Shown here: one piece after another, positions 9,500 through 21,890 of the stretch
How positions within the stretch are numbered: the first letter of the stretch is position 1
How the letters are laid out: each line of letters begins with the position of its first letter
Assembly (NCBI RefSeq): GCF_945859685.1
Contig: NC_079147.1
Coordinates: forward strand, 17,959,289 to 18,023,288
Direction: 5' to 3'
Length of the DNA stretch: 64,000 nucleotides
Source of the DNA: Eupeodes corollae
Lineage: Eukaryota; Arthropoda; Insecta; Diptera; Syrphidae
The notes under the pieces: generated by a model
Databases searched by the model: none
What the model saw: only the letters and a program-made list of their open reading frames with translations
What the model was told of the DNA's origin: nothing
Position numbers and translations under genes: made by a program

Positions 9500-12400
9500 T
9501 TTAATAATAGACTCCCGAAAATTGAATAAGCAAAAACTACGTTAGAAAATCAAGACAATTCTTCATATTAGATTTTCTCACATTTTCTGGGTTTTTGAAT
9601 TTTTGTAGTGTTTTTCGCAATATTAGAAATAGAAAGAAAAAAGTTTATATTATTTTTAAAATAAACTACGTTTCAAAACAATTTCTTACATTTCTGCGCG
9701 AAATGCACTAAAAACCCTCTACACTATTGTCTTATAGCTCTTGAATATGGTATATTTAGAAAACTGTTAGAATCTTGAAATGCTTTCATATGTAGTGTAT
9801 CGTCCAAAACAAAAGGTTAGAGCATACCTTTATAGAATTTAAGAACTAAAGTTATAACTCTAGCCTTTGAAACTTGTAAATGTATGGTTAAGATGCACAT
9901 TATTTTATTTTAATTTTGTCAGTGTCCTTTACAGAACAGTAAATATAAATTTTAAACGGTGAGTAAAAACTCATCTATATGTTAGATGTGTGACCCCCCT
10001 CTGATGAAAAGTCTGGGACCGCCGATGAATGAAACACAGTTAGTAAACGCCCCAGTTATCAATATTTTACTGCTCATATATATTATCACTGGTTGAAAAA
10101 ATTACGTTTTCCTTCTCACCCAAAAACAAAAAAATACTTTTTTAGATGATAAAGATGTCCTAAATTCACATCTTCCCTTTAAAATTTTCTATCACATCAG
10201 GTTCTTAAAATATTCCCCTTTAAAAATGCAAAAAACAAAACAAAAATGGGGGTTGTAAGGCTAAGTGAAATTTTAATTATTTTAGTTTCTTTCTTTTTAA
10301 TTCTCATTAGTTATGATAGTCTTTATTTTACTCTATACATGAAGTTCCAAGAACGCATGGTATTGCTCACACCATCCGCTACTGATCATCATTAAACACT
10401 AATTAAACTTATAATGTTAGCCTCAGATATAATATTTAAAAAATATGTACGTTGAAACTTAACTAAATACCTAAGCAGGCCCCTTCTGTGCTCGCAAACT
10501 CGCAAGTTCGTATCAATGTCATAGCTCGTTTCTTTAAATTGTACAAAAATAACCTAATTATCTTTGAGCTTATAATAAATTCTACTAGAAGGATACATGA
10601 AGTTTTGAGAAAACCTTGAAATTTATACTTTCATAATTTAAAAAAATACATTATGAACTTCATTTTTAGTGCTGATATCGAATTCAAACCTTAAGTTTAA
10701 CTATTTGCTCAAGTTTTTAAAATACTCGTTGTCAACATTATTTTTATATTTTTTAGTATATGTAAAGAAAATGTATTATCTTTAATATAATATTTTATCC
10801 GAATCCGAACCCTAGTTAAGAAATCAAAGCAACAGAACTCTCTTCTGTCAAATTTATTAAAATGTAAACAATATCAAATAAGAGTTGTCAAAGAAAACTA
10901 AAACGTGTTTTTGTAGAGAGGGAATATTAATAATTAAATTAAATAAAAACTTTAAATGTCGTTTCTGTATTTACAGGTAAATACAAAATTGTAAATTAAA
11001 AAACAAGAACAATAAATAAACTCTGTATTTACAGCAACTTAATTAAGTTTTTATTAATTTCGAACAACATTCCCGGATAGTTTATTACTACATTATATAT
11101 ATTTTAAAAACTTGGTAAAAGAATTGCTAAGTTAACAAATTTGTTACAAGACCACTACTTACTTTCAAACCGTTTGGCATTTTTATGTTGAAAACTGTTT
11201 TAGCATAAATGGCTTAGGCTTTCTGATCATTATAAGAATCGAAATAATATAAATAATAATAACAAACATTTCAACTGAATTGGTAAGAACGTCACAGATT
11301 TTATTGAAAAAAGCAAATTTCTAAACTAAGATAGGCTTTCAAAATTATGCGTAAACGTATACTTGATTTTTAGAATTTTAAAAAGAAGTATCTCGAAAAC
11401 CTGAAGTGATACAATCATTTTTAAAGTCGGATTTGAATTAATTCCATCATTGGAAAAGTGCAACTTTATTGCCAGGAACAAAACATTTCGGAGCAGTGTT
11501 GTTATAAGTATTGCGGCTAATTTCAATGTTATGTTTTTTACTCCTTAAACTTTAAATGATTACATTAAAAAGGAACAAGTTGTTCAGTAATTAATTTTTC
11601 ATCCATCAAGTTTCAAAATGAACATCCTAATTTTTAAATAGTGGTTTAAATAATATTGTCTAGTTTATTGACAGCAGTCTTCTTTATTTCGAGTCAATAA
11701 AATGGTATGGTATCGGCCCTATAAGTCATCACTTATCAGCAGTCAGAAGATAGATGCTTTAAATCATTAAATTGTACTTTCCAAACAGAGGTTCGAAAAT
11801 ATCGAAATCCTTATCTTATACATGACCCAAAGAAAAAAGATTTAAGGTGTTACATCAAAAATTCTCGCTTTACAATTACCTTCTTTTTATTTTATTTATT
11901 TTTTTTAACACATTTAAACCATTTCCATTGAAGCTTGTTTTGTCTTATTTTTAGTAATATAACATAGTTAATGAATGTCAAAAGGTGAAAGCTTCAAAAA
12001 TGACTGCTTTATAAGCAGAGGGGATATTTAAGATAACTCTGTTGTTTCTGACAAAAATTATATCATTTAAATTCAGTTTGTATTGAGTTTGTTTCTTTTA
12101 TGTCCCTATCTAATGGCACAATGTATAGAATATAAGTCTCCCCATTTTCTATGAATCGTTTTTACATCTTTAATGAACTCAAAGTATCTTATATTTATCC
12201 CCAAAAAATAGCTCCACCCAAAAATAATGTCAACAAAATTAACAAAACCAACAAAAAGAAAGATACACGTTGAAGTGGATTGGTTGCCTTAAATAGACAG
12301 GCGCAAAATGGAAACATTTTGTAAGTTTCTAAGTATTTGTGTTGTTTGATAACAGTACCTTCTCAATATATTTTTGATTCTTACATCTGCATACCTTAAT

Positions 12401-12840
12401 AATTATAATTGTACGAAGCATTGAAGCATTAAGTTACATTAGAATAGGTATGAATAAATTTTAAGCTGGTTTTAATCGAAATGAGTATTTGATTTATTTT
12501 TTAATAACAAAACGCAAATAAACTTTTAAGCCATAAAATCTTTTAACGAACAATATTTATAAAACCAACGCGTTTTATTGAATTAAATTGTTAGTGACTT
12601 TTAAAGAAGGTTACTTTTGTTCATGTACTGCCTGTTTGCTTAAAGCATTGACTTCATATACGTATAGATCAGTACATCTTTTACTCTTGGAAAATAAAAT
12701 AAAGTATATATATTTATTTTAGTCGGGGAAAGACACGCGTTGGAGTCGAAATTCTCAAAAACAAGTAAAGCCGACACAATTTTTAAAAGCGAAAGAAAAT
12801 ATTGAAATTCAAACTTTATAGCGCGCTTTAAAATTATTTG
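9500..12840. other. long AT-rich gap without recognisable genes
   Basis: Roughly 3.3 kb of AT-rich sequence. The only open frame above 60 codons that is not a shadow (minus 11326-11526) has no domain or codon signal. I see no RNA gene, repeat array or element end that I can support. Confidence 0.5.
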
Positions 12841-13155
12841 TGTTGGTACCCGACCCGTGATTTATCGACTGACATTTAATGTTGAAGGCTAAGTGTATCA
12901 TGAAGATTTGTTTACATAGCTTCAGTTATAAAGCGGCTTAGCAAAATATATCTAACTTACACGGTGATTTAAAGTTACAAAATATCAGTTATGGTTTATT
13001 ATAATTATATTTATATAATTATTAAAATATTGGTATTTGATTTTTTTTTTATATTGAAGATTTATATAACTAATCCTTTGCAACTTTAACTGAATCAAGC
13101 CGCAATCCCAACATATCTCATTAAGCCGTCGATAAATAACAAGCTGGGTACAACA
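12841..13155 (-). repeat. probable 3' LTR of the BEL/Pao element
   Basis: On the minus strand the segment begins TGTTGTACCC ten bases after the pol stop codon and ends GGGTACCAACA. It therefore has the TG...CA ends of an LTR and a size of 315 bp. Its two ends form imperfect inverted repeats about 30 bases long, sharing a GATTTATCGAC-like core on the inside of each end. No matching 5' LTR is in the window because the element is cut off upstream at about 14.6 kb. The LTR reading is an inference from position and ends. Confidence 0.5.
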
Positions 13156-13164
13156 CCAATAATT

Positions 13165-14590
13165 TTAAAGATTATAAACGGCGATAACATTCTCTCCCTC
13201 GTAAGCATCTACGTTAGAGTGAGCTTACTTTAGCCTTTATCGACGTCTAGGACTGCAATCTTGCTTGTTTACCGTTCTAGCATTCCCGTTTGAGTTCTCA
13301 CCATGGCTCTTCGGACTTGACCATCTTTCCCGGTTACTGCGCTATCAATGATGCAGCTGTTTCGGGGTAGGGTTTCGTCCACGATGACAACCACGTCACC
13401 AGGGGCTAAAGGAGGCTGTTTTTCAAACCACTTACCTCGTCGTGCATTCATAGATGTGTAGTCTTTTTTCCATCTCTGCCAAAATCTATTTTCGTATGCA
13501 CATAATGCATGAGCTGGTGTCTAGGCTGTGTGCCACCTCTATGTGCATTGTGCACGGCACGAACGGTGAGGTACGTAAATATTACGCCCCATCTTTTCTC
13601 GCGTCTTCGACCAATTATTGTAGAAATGGGCCCAAAATAATCAATGCCAACAAATGTAAAAGGCCGTTCGAGCAATGCTAACCTTTCAGCTGGTAGGGTA
13701 GCCATCTGTTGAACTGCAGGCCTAGCATAGTAATTTTTGCACCTTTGGCACTTCTTCCGCACGGATTTGTATACAACATGCAGTCGTGGAATGTATAACA
13801 TCCTTCTGATTTTGTTAATGGTCGTTTCGTGTGATACGTGGTGGTGGCCCTTATGTCAGGAACGAACAATGGGGACGTCAGCATCTGGTTGATTATTAAG
13901 ATTTCCAGCTCAACTCCGTATCCTTAGAATGCCAGAACCATCTAGGTAAACGTTCTATTTGATTTGAATTTCAGTTAATAATCTTACCCTGTTCTAAGTT
14001 CGCTATGTCCTGGCTGAATACACTTATCTGTGCGCATTTGTAAAGTTGTACCTTAGCATCTTGAAGCATTTCATAAGATACTTGGTTTGGAATAGGTTTA
14101 TTTCGGACAACAGCTTTTACCTTTTCGATGTATAGCTTGAACATAGCTAACGCACGGTGTAGTCGTCTCCAATCAGAAAAGTATTCCACGTTTATGCTTA
14201 TTGAAACTGAAGTTCGTACATTTGATGATGTAGCGTGAAGCAAATGATGTCTAACTTCTCTTGCATCGGCGGGTCCAAGGTCATCACATGTTGGCCAATC
14301 TTCAACTCCATATGCCAAAAACTTCGGTCCAGTGAACCACAATTCGCTACTAATCTATGACGATACCTTTGTGGCCAGGTCAGCTGTGTTCAGTTTTTAG
14401 GGCACCTATTTCCACTCCTTGGCGTTCGAATGCTCCAGTATCTCGTCCACACGAAACATAACAAACTGTTGAAACTTCCTGGGGTCCAATTGCAGCCACT
14501 TTAAACCCGTTTTTGAGTCTGCATCAAAATCTCGAAGTAATAGGTAGACGACGAACGGCTTGTACATTAATAACATGATTTAAGGTCCAA
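13165..14590 (-). mobile_element. BEL/Pao LTR retrotransposon pol, 3' half (RNase H and integrase), decayed
   Basis: Reading down the minus strand in shifting frames: an RNase H block DADSKTGLKWLQLDPRKFQQ followed by FRVDEILEHSNAKEW and LNTADLATK; then LWFTGPKFLAYGVEDWP. Next is a long linker, then an integrase zinc-binding region with two histidines and KCQRCKNYYARP. The integrase core follows with FVGIDYFGPI (first acidic residue of the DDE triad) and WGVIFTYLTVRAVH. The C-terminal domain reads LAPGDVVVIVDETLPRNS and GKDGQVRRAMVRTQTG, and the frame ends with IAVLDVDKG and GENVIAVYNL before the stop at 13165-13167. This order is diagnostic of BEL/Pao. Gag, protease and RT are missing, and several stops and shifts make it inactive. 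Confidence 0.88.
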
Positions 14591-15329
14591 ATAGGTAATG
14601 AAATGTCATTAGCCCTGACTAAATGCACCTAAATTCTCCTATTCGGTTTTTGTCAAGACTTATTGAAAGTATCTAGGGGCCGTACAATAATTATAAAATA
14701 ATGGAATATTACGATTTTGATGCAAAGTAAGGATATGACATTATTTGAAAACAATTTTCAGTTTTAAGCCTAACGAAATAAAATGCAAAACAGTACAAAA
14801 ACGCTTTTAACTTATATAAAAAACCTAATATTATTTCGAGTATCTAAAAAAGCTAAAATAGTATCCAAATACCAAATATTGTAAAGTTGATGAAACTTAG
14901 AATAAGTAATACGTTTCTCATATAAATAAGAACAAAAACAGTCTTTGCAAAAAAATCTTAGGAGTGTTTTTTTTTGTATCGGTGTAAAAAGCTGTTAAAC
15001 AAAAATTGCATGTTTTTGAATATTGGTTAAAAATTGATATTTAGGGTTAAAGCGTGTATTTTTTTGAGAATTTTGATATAACTGTTCAGTGTAGTGGTTG
15101 AGTCAAGCTATAAACTTAATGTAACTTGAGAACTAAGTACCTTATAGCTACGGATGAGGCTGGTGAAAAGGACAATTTAGGGACGATGTCTTATTCAAAT
15201 AGTCCTTATACATTGATATCAAACAAAATATTAGTTAATTTGGCATTCCGCAGCATGAGAGTAATGTATTCGTTGGTTGGTGAAAAGGTAAAGGGTTGGA
15301 TATTTTTCGAATTACAGGGGTAAATGTTA
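14591..15329. other. no gene recognised
   Basis: AT-rich sequence. A 65-codon frame at 15126-15323 (plus) has no domain. The first 100 bases may still be strongly decayed BEL/Pao sequence. Confidence 0.45.
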
Positions 15330-16440
15330 AGGAGGAAATAGTTGCAAAAAGGTTAGGATAACAACAAGATGTCAGATATCATGTCTACGTTCTTCCAGAG
15401 TCTTGAGACTAATTAATTTAATGCAGTCTTGATATGAAAGAAAGGATCAGGGAATCATGCCGAGGTAGGCCTCGAGGGCAAATCAAAGGAGATGTTTTTT
15501 TACACTTTCAATTTTAGAAATATGTGCGCCTTGGTAAGAAAGGGACCATTATTGAGAGGAAAATTTCTTTAACCAACGTTTTACAAAACCAAGTCCTGAG
15601 TTCACTTTTAGTATTATATCATCTACATCCAATTTAGGGAATAACTTGAACAGATGGAGTTGTTTGGTTATGGAAAAAGTTTGGATGGTGAGAAGTTCTT
15701 ACTCGCTTTCGTAAAAAAGTAATTAACTGACATTTATTTATATTTAATTCTAAGCATTGTTCTTTTGCACACTAAACTTAAAAACTGTCGGAATCTAGTT
15801 GAATAAGGTAAAAATCATGCATTGACGCGACGACGACGCTAAGAGACATGAAAAATCAAATTGAGATATGAGAATATTTAGAAATCATTTCAATATGATT
15901 TATGGTAACAATAAAAAAGAGAGGGCTTAAGTAGCTACCTTGTGGTACACTAGAGGTAGCAAGAAAAGGCTAGGAAAGAGCGCACATCAAGCGAACGATT
16001 TACGCGACTTTTATAATAAGAAGAAAACCATTGCAATAAAGTCGGTGCGAAGCGAAGAGTACAGAAAGCTTAAAGAGTAAAGCTGTGGGACATTTTGTCG
16101 AAGAATTTGCTTGATTCAGTGGAAATTAAGTTAACTTCGTTTGCTTATTGAATCACCGAGAGCGGAAGGACTCGAATTTCACAAGGTTGATATTTATAGA
16201 CTTGAATTTCTGAAAACCATGTTATTTAGGAAGATTTGCAATTTAAACAAAAATATAATCTTGGAACATGGAACAGTTTGGCAATTTGAACTGAGGTAAC
16301 AAAGGCGATCTTCGAGACATGTGGATATTCTTCTCAGCAAAACATAGATTAACAACTAGTGAGAGGGGAGAAGATAGTGAAGATATTATGAAATATATGG
16401 CAGGGAAACCATCGGACCGAAGTGAGAGAGTCATTTAGTT
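15330..16440 (-). mobile_element. Jockey-like reverse transcriptase remnant, frameshifted
   Basis: Minus-strand pieces follow the order of a Jockey-type RT. At 16435-16243 is SDGFPAIYFIISSLSSPLSL, then VVNLCFAEKN. At about 16050-15950 is LLQWFSSYYKSR. At 15955-15880 is SSVPQGSYLSPLFFIVTINH (motif B). At 15830-15740 is a degraded LDSDSF and Cys-rich thumb stretch. At about 15620 is GLGFV, and at 15540-15380 HISKIESVKKHLL, FALEAYLGMIP and LISLKTLEERRH, matching the C-terminal region of this clade. Every piece lies in a different frame or contains stops. I saw no endonuclease and no poly(A) end. Confidence 0.75.
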
Positions 16441-16574
16441 GAGTTATACAATAAAATTAAAATATTTTCTTTCATTTTAATAAATGAATTTAAACTTTAA
16501 ATTCATATTACACCCTTGAAGAAGAACGTTAAAGTTTTCGAATTATTGTTGAGTAAAATTATTTAAAAAAAAAA
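16441..16574. other. short spacer between opposite-strand RT remnants
   Basis: AT-rich spacer with a run of A (about 16563-16573). It may include the end of either neighbour; no feature can be assigned. Confidence 0.4.
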
Positions 16575-17130
16575 CTAAAGAAGGACTTATATCCTGCTTA
16601 ATGGAGGATCAAAGGTCCTGTCTACTGCCACTCCTCTTTTGGAGATAGCTGAGTTCTGTATAGATTTTTAAAAAAATTAAAAGAAAAACAGATTGTATTC
16701 TTACAGATTTTAGTAAGGCTTTCGATAAACTTAAACAGTCCTGATACAGAATATGAGAAACATGGGTTTTGCATGATCTTTATTGCTTAGCTTACATAGA
16801 TCCTTTTTTGTAAATTTACATGGCCATTAAAAATGTTGTCTTGTTAATTCTGGAGATCCCCAAGACAGGCATTTCAATCCAGTTCTTTTTTTTCTTTATT
16901 TATAAAAATGATCTTCTATGAGTTGAACAGTATTCAAACTTCCTTATTTATGCTGATTATGCTCGAATTCACGCAAAATATTAATGTAACTTTCAATTAG
17001 GCAAATATTAGGTTGGACTAAAAGGGAAATTTTCTGACCCCATGTTATCAAAGAATTGTTTAGCTCATTCAGTAGACCAATTAGGGTGTATTTTTGTCAA
17101 GTATGGACACCGTATTACAATTAACACAAA
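16575..17130 (+). mobile_element. reverse transcriptase remnant (Jockey-like), plus strand
   Basis: In drifting plus-strand frames I read LLEIAEFCIDF, then CILTDFSKAFDKLKQ (motif A, catalytic Asp retained). Next is GDPQDRHFNPVLFFLYIKND, a decayed motif B in which the PQG glycine is replaced. Then come VEQYSNFLIYADYARIHAKY (motif C, with YADD changed to YADY) and a thumb trace. The piece is strongly diverged, lies in opposite orientation to its neighbour, and has neither endonuclease nor tail. Confidence 0.7.
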
Positions 17131-17639
17131 ATAAGAACTAAACCAATTCAAAAATGGATCTTAAAATTTTCCCTAAGAGTTCTAGCACATATAGATACTA
17201 TAGTTTCTTTGACTTTTAGTTTAGTCAAAAAAGAAAATTTGAACCATATGGAATAATGTTCATCATTAAAGTATATGTTGATATATATATATAGTATAAA
17301 AAAGCAATAACAGAGATAGTTATATATTCAATAAAAAGTGTGACTTTTAGTTTAGTCAAAACAAAAAAATTAAGGAAAAAAAAAATATTGGTAATGGGCA
17401 TTTAGTTTAGCTAAAACAGATAATGGTTTGTAAGTGAGAAAAAAGCAAAAAATTGGAAGAAAATCGCATATTTCTCAATTTTTTTTTAATTTTAAGGAGA
17501 AGATACAATCACTTTAACATCTTGTTTCAACTCAAAACAAATTCAAACACTCGTTTCGCTATTTTCTTGCATGTGGCTTCCAGCCACGATCTCCGTTTAG
17601 TACACCGACACATTCCTCTTGGGAAAGAAAATTAAATTA
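17131..17639. other. AT-rich spacer, short repeated phrase
   Basis: The phrase GACTTTTAGTTTAGTCAAAA occurs at 17211-17230 and 17341-17360, and TTTAGTTTAG(C/T) occurs again near 17401. An AT dinucleotide run lies at 17281-17293. No coding signal. Confidence 0.45.
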
Positions 17640-20115
17640 AAATAGATCCTTCGGATTTAATGTAATATTGGACAAAATGCTAAAAAACGCAAAACATCCT
17701 TGTTTGACCAACTTTGCAAAGGGAACTCATAGGGTTTAAGTCTGTTCTATGTAGCCTATAATTCAAATTGAGCATTTCCGTCATGATCTTAAGGATCAAG
17801 CTCCTTTCAGAAACTGTAAACACTGCTCTAAAATAGTTTCCTTCACCAAGTAAAGCCCGACTCTAGGTGGATAGCATAATTAGGAGTGTTGATAGGTAAC
17901 CTAAAAATTCGCTTGAAAAAATACCTCTGTATATTTTCCATTTCTTCCAACTGCTTGAAACCATATACTTCATTACCATAGCAAAAACAAGTATTCACGG
18001 TGGCATTGAAAACTTAAATTGGATCGACGAGTTTATTTGCGAAGAACTGGGACCACATTATATTTATTGCAATTTGTGCAGCGATTGCTTTTTCTTTTAT
18101 AAAGGTTTTGAATGTTATAAGATTATATATCATTGTATACCCAAGATACTTAAATTCATTTACGACCTTAATTATCTCACCATCTAAAGTCAAATTCTGC
18201 CCATAGCCAATTGATCTATTACGAGATCTGAAAACCATTATTTTGGATTTGGTGGTATTTATTCTAAGATCCCATAGATCACAAAGCTGTTTTGGCTTGT
18301 TTATCTGGAACTGCAGAATAAGCGGATTGTCTGATAAAATCACTAGATCGTGAGCATAAAACAAGACTTTAAGTGTAGTATCCCTGAACTGAATTACTCC
18401 ATTTATACTGTTTTCGACATAGTTCATATACAGTGCAAACATGATAGGGCTTAGAACACATCCTTGAGGGACACCAGCTTCACAACTAAATTATATAGAT
18501 ACTTTTCTAAAATTCTGAACATTTAAAATTTTAAATCAACGAAAACGGCATATAAACTCTTTTTTTTTATCAATAAAACGCCTAGCAGTGGTGCTGAGTA
18601 CAAATATTTGATCAATAGCTGAAAGATTGGCTCGAAAACCAGCTTGAAAGCAACTAATCATGTAATTATCTTCTACCCAGGTCGTAAGTCTAGTATGGAG
18701 TATTTGTGTAAACACTTTTCTTAATGAGTTAAGCAAAGCATAGTTCTCTGGAAAATTACGGTTACCTTTTTTAAAAATGGCTGTAATTCGGGACAGACGA
18801 AAATTTTCAGGCACTATCTTTTCAATAAATATTCTATTGAAAAGTTTTAACAGATATTCCAAAAAATCAGGAACATCATCAGATCCTGGTGCTTTGTTAT
18901 TTTTCATTTTTTTAAAGCAGCTACTAGTTCAACCATTGTAAAATTGGAATCCAGTTCAGGAATAATGACATTGGGGAATGCAAAGCTTATTGTGTTTAGA
19001 TTAGGGTCATGCCGAAGTAGAGTTTCAAAACAATTAGCAAGTAGATTTTCATGAATTTGGAACAATACTCTCCTATTCCTCCCACTCAACACTTGTACTG
19101 TCTTCCAAAAAGATTTCGATTCCTTGCCTTCAACGAGCTTAGAAGCAGCGTTTTTTAAATAAAGTGCAATCTTGAGATTGCATAACCTTCTGTATTCTTG
19201 GTTGGATTGTAAATACAGTGATTTAAAAACTGCGCTATTTGTTTTTCTATATAGTTTTAAGAAAGCAAAAAATTTGTCTCCTCCTTTTTTTGCATTCTTT
19301 GTCGTACAATACAGACTGAAACGTATTTCTACGTTGGAAAGAAAGTTCTGCAGACTGTCTAATCACTGAAGAAACTATGTTATTTATAGAATCTATAGAG
19401 TCAGATATCACACTTGGCATCGTAACTAGCTGATGATTAAATTTAATTTTATATCTATTTGCATGTCTGTCATTCCATTTTAATTTATCATTGCCGGTTG
19501 TTTGTAGATTTACTAATACTAATAGACAGTAGTCTATTACAGAGCAACCGAAAGTGAAGTTTACGAAAAATCCAAAGTCATCGATCAATTCTAATAAAAG
19601 TTTCCTATTTTCATTTAGACAATTGTCAAAAGATTTTCTTTCGCTAGAAAAGTAGAAGTTAATTAAGACCGAATTCTGAAAGTCACTTATACGACCATTT
19701 AAATCTCCGATAATCATCATATTTTAATGATTGTAATTAGTTAAAAAGTTATAAAGCTCGTTATAGTTTATGCTCCATTGATTAAAATTTAAATAAATAG
19801 GTAGAATTTTAAAATGTTTTGTATCATAAGTGATGTCAATAACTATATAATTCTCGCACATTTTATATTTAATAATATTATCAAAGTCAGTATTTTTATG
19901 CCACACATTATAATACCACTAGCTCTACCAACTCTATTGTTTCTAATTGCTGGTATACTTTTTATGTTATAATTTTTAAAATACTTTAAAAACTGCAGTT
20001 CTTTTCCTTTTTGCTAGAAAAGTTTTTAATAAAATAAAGATATCATATTTGTTAATTGATTCAACAAATTCAGGCATTATAACTTTGTTTTGGTATATAG
20101 TAGCCTTCTAGTACT
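17640..20115 (-). mobile_element. non-LTR retrotransposon with endonuclease and RT remnants
   Basis: Minus strand, 5' to 3'. An endonuclease trace starts at about 20.1 kb and includes MMIIGDLNGRISDFQNS at 19720 and CSVIDYCLLV. An EN-RT linker follows. Then come NNKAPGSDDVPDFLEYLL at 18900, ENFRLSRITAIFKKGNRN, CFQAGFRANLSAIDQIFVL, GVPQGCVLSPIMFALYMNY at about 18470-18420, and VLFYAHDLVILSD, where the first Asp of the catalytic YADD box is changed to His. Further on are NEFKYLGYTM and, by 17.8 kb, IFRLPINTPNYAIHLESGFT. The text after 17.8 kb is faint. A related element, with NNKAPGEDGVPNEFF and SGVKQGCPLSALLFLLFIND, lies at 59.2-60.4 kb. Clade not determined. Stops and shifts make it inactive. 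Confidence 0.82.
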
Positions 20116-21399
20116 CATTGATATACCCAACCTAGAGAGAAGATGTTCTTATTTATGTTTTTTTTTTGATAATCTATCTAATAAAAATATCGATGCTTTG
20201 AATCTTTTGTACCTCGTCAATTTAAATGCTATTAGCCGTAATCTAAGATCTGCATCTGACCCAATTCGCTAAAACCACATTAGAAATGCTACATCGCAAG
20301 TGAATCTAGGGGTATTGAATTTTGAATCATTATAAAATTGGCCACCGATAAAGTTCTATCGGCCCCCGCTAGACTTTTCTTGTGGAGTTTTGTGAAATCA
20401 CAAATTTGTACAAATGAGTCTAAAGTAAACCGTTAAATGGCAAACTATAAGCTTGCGTCATATTAATCTATAATCTAGTTTTAGTCTTACCTGACTTTTA
20501 TACCTTCCCTAGTTTTTTGTTCTAAATTCCAAAAGTCTTTGTTTCACATAAAAAGTAATCTTTTTTTTTTAACTTAAGAAAAGACAACCTTTGCTCGTAA
20601 CTCTTTTGTATTCATGTGAAAATAAATTTGCATACAAAGTTGAACTAACTTTTATAAAATCCCCGCCCATTTTTTTATTCTTATTTTAACATCGCAATAA
20701 TATAAAAGATATAAATTGAAAGCAAATACCTAAATGAAAGAAAAAACCATCCCTCCCTGCTCTGAATTCCTTTTTGTGTCTGTTTCTATATTTATACATA
20801 ATATATAATATCCTGCTTCTCATTCTCACCTTACCCTTCTTTCTGATGCTTATTCTGATGATGATGATGAATATGTTAGAGCCAGGCATATCCTTAACAG
20901 GCAGAACTTGGAATTGGAATGGAATTCTTTTCGTTATATTATTTTTATTTCCATTGAATTGAATATAAAGCGCGGCGCGGTATCTTCTTCCACTGTATAC
21001 ACTTCAAATTTCAAAAAACTTACAAAAAAAGATCGTTGGATGGATATCGTTTCTTCTTGCGCGACTTGTAGCGGAATTGGTATGACATTTCGCCTCGGAT
21101 AGAATATTAAGGGTTTTTTATTAAGACCGAGTAGGTTTTGAAATAGAAGAAAACAAGCTGTGGGTGGGGTTTAGACAAAATTATATTTTCATTTGAAAGG
21201 CGCACGTATGACATTAAGTGTGAAGTATGACATCATTCAAATGCAACTGGGCTTCTTTCTGTGGCACGTATTCAAATGGCCAATTTTCAATGACCCTTCT
21301 GCATGGATCCGGCTGAATTTAAGCGATGGCCTGTGTTATGTTCATCTTTAGGGCTTCGGTCGGTTGGCTTGCGACCCAAAAAATTTTACAGAAAAATGT
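20116..21399. other. no gene recognised
   Basis: AT-rich with pyrimidine runs. Open frames at 20774-20962 and 20908-21102 overlap each other in different phases and consist of hydrophobic low-complexity sequence around a GATGATGATGATG run, so I regard them as chance. Confidence 0.5.
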
Positions 21400-21890
21400 C
21401 TAGCGGGGTAATGTACTACGAGTTCGACTGAAAACGCCAGCTAGAGACGAAAGTTTTGATATGTGGTATTTCCAGTTCAGTGATGAATCCACCCAAAGTC
21501 CAATATATTTAAACTGACTAACTTGATCCACAGTCGAGCCTTGGTAAATAATGTTAAGGGGTGTATTCGATTTGCTAAAAACTATATATCTGTTTTTTTT
21601 TGGCGTTAACACATAATTTTTGGGCATTCATCCAAGATTGTATCTTATCAAGATCATATTATTCATCTGTTCTTCGAGTTCAGTAGCAGTTCGTGCAGAA
21701 TACAAAAGACTGATGTCATCTGCAAATAATACTGGATGTCCATTTGGAATCAAGTTTGTAATATTCTTGGAAATATAGACAAAAAAATGTCGGTCCAAGT
21801 ACACTACCTTGTGGTACCCCCATCTCAACTGGTTGTTTGTGGCTTGTACATCCGTCCAAAGTTATATAATGATATTGATTTTCTTTTTAA
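21400..21890 (-). mobile_element. CR1/Jockey-like reverse transcriptase palm fragment
   Basis: Minus-strand reading from about 21885: LDGCTSHKQPVEMGVPQGS, VLGPTFFCLY, a frameshift, then NGHPVLFADDISLLYSARTA with an intact catalytic FADD box, TELEEQMNNMIL, KKNRYIVFSKSNTPLNII, and VSQFKYIGLWVDSSLNWKYH. The piece therefore covers motifs B, C, D and the beginning of the thumb in two main frames, ending at 21400. No endonuclease part and no 3' tail are found. It is one of the less decayed palm domains in the window. Confidence 0.85.

Noticed and set aside
20774..21102. Small membrane protein genes
   Set aside because: Two overlapping frames made of hydrophobic low-complexity sequence around a GAT repeat.
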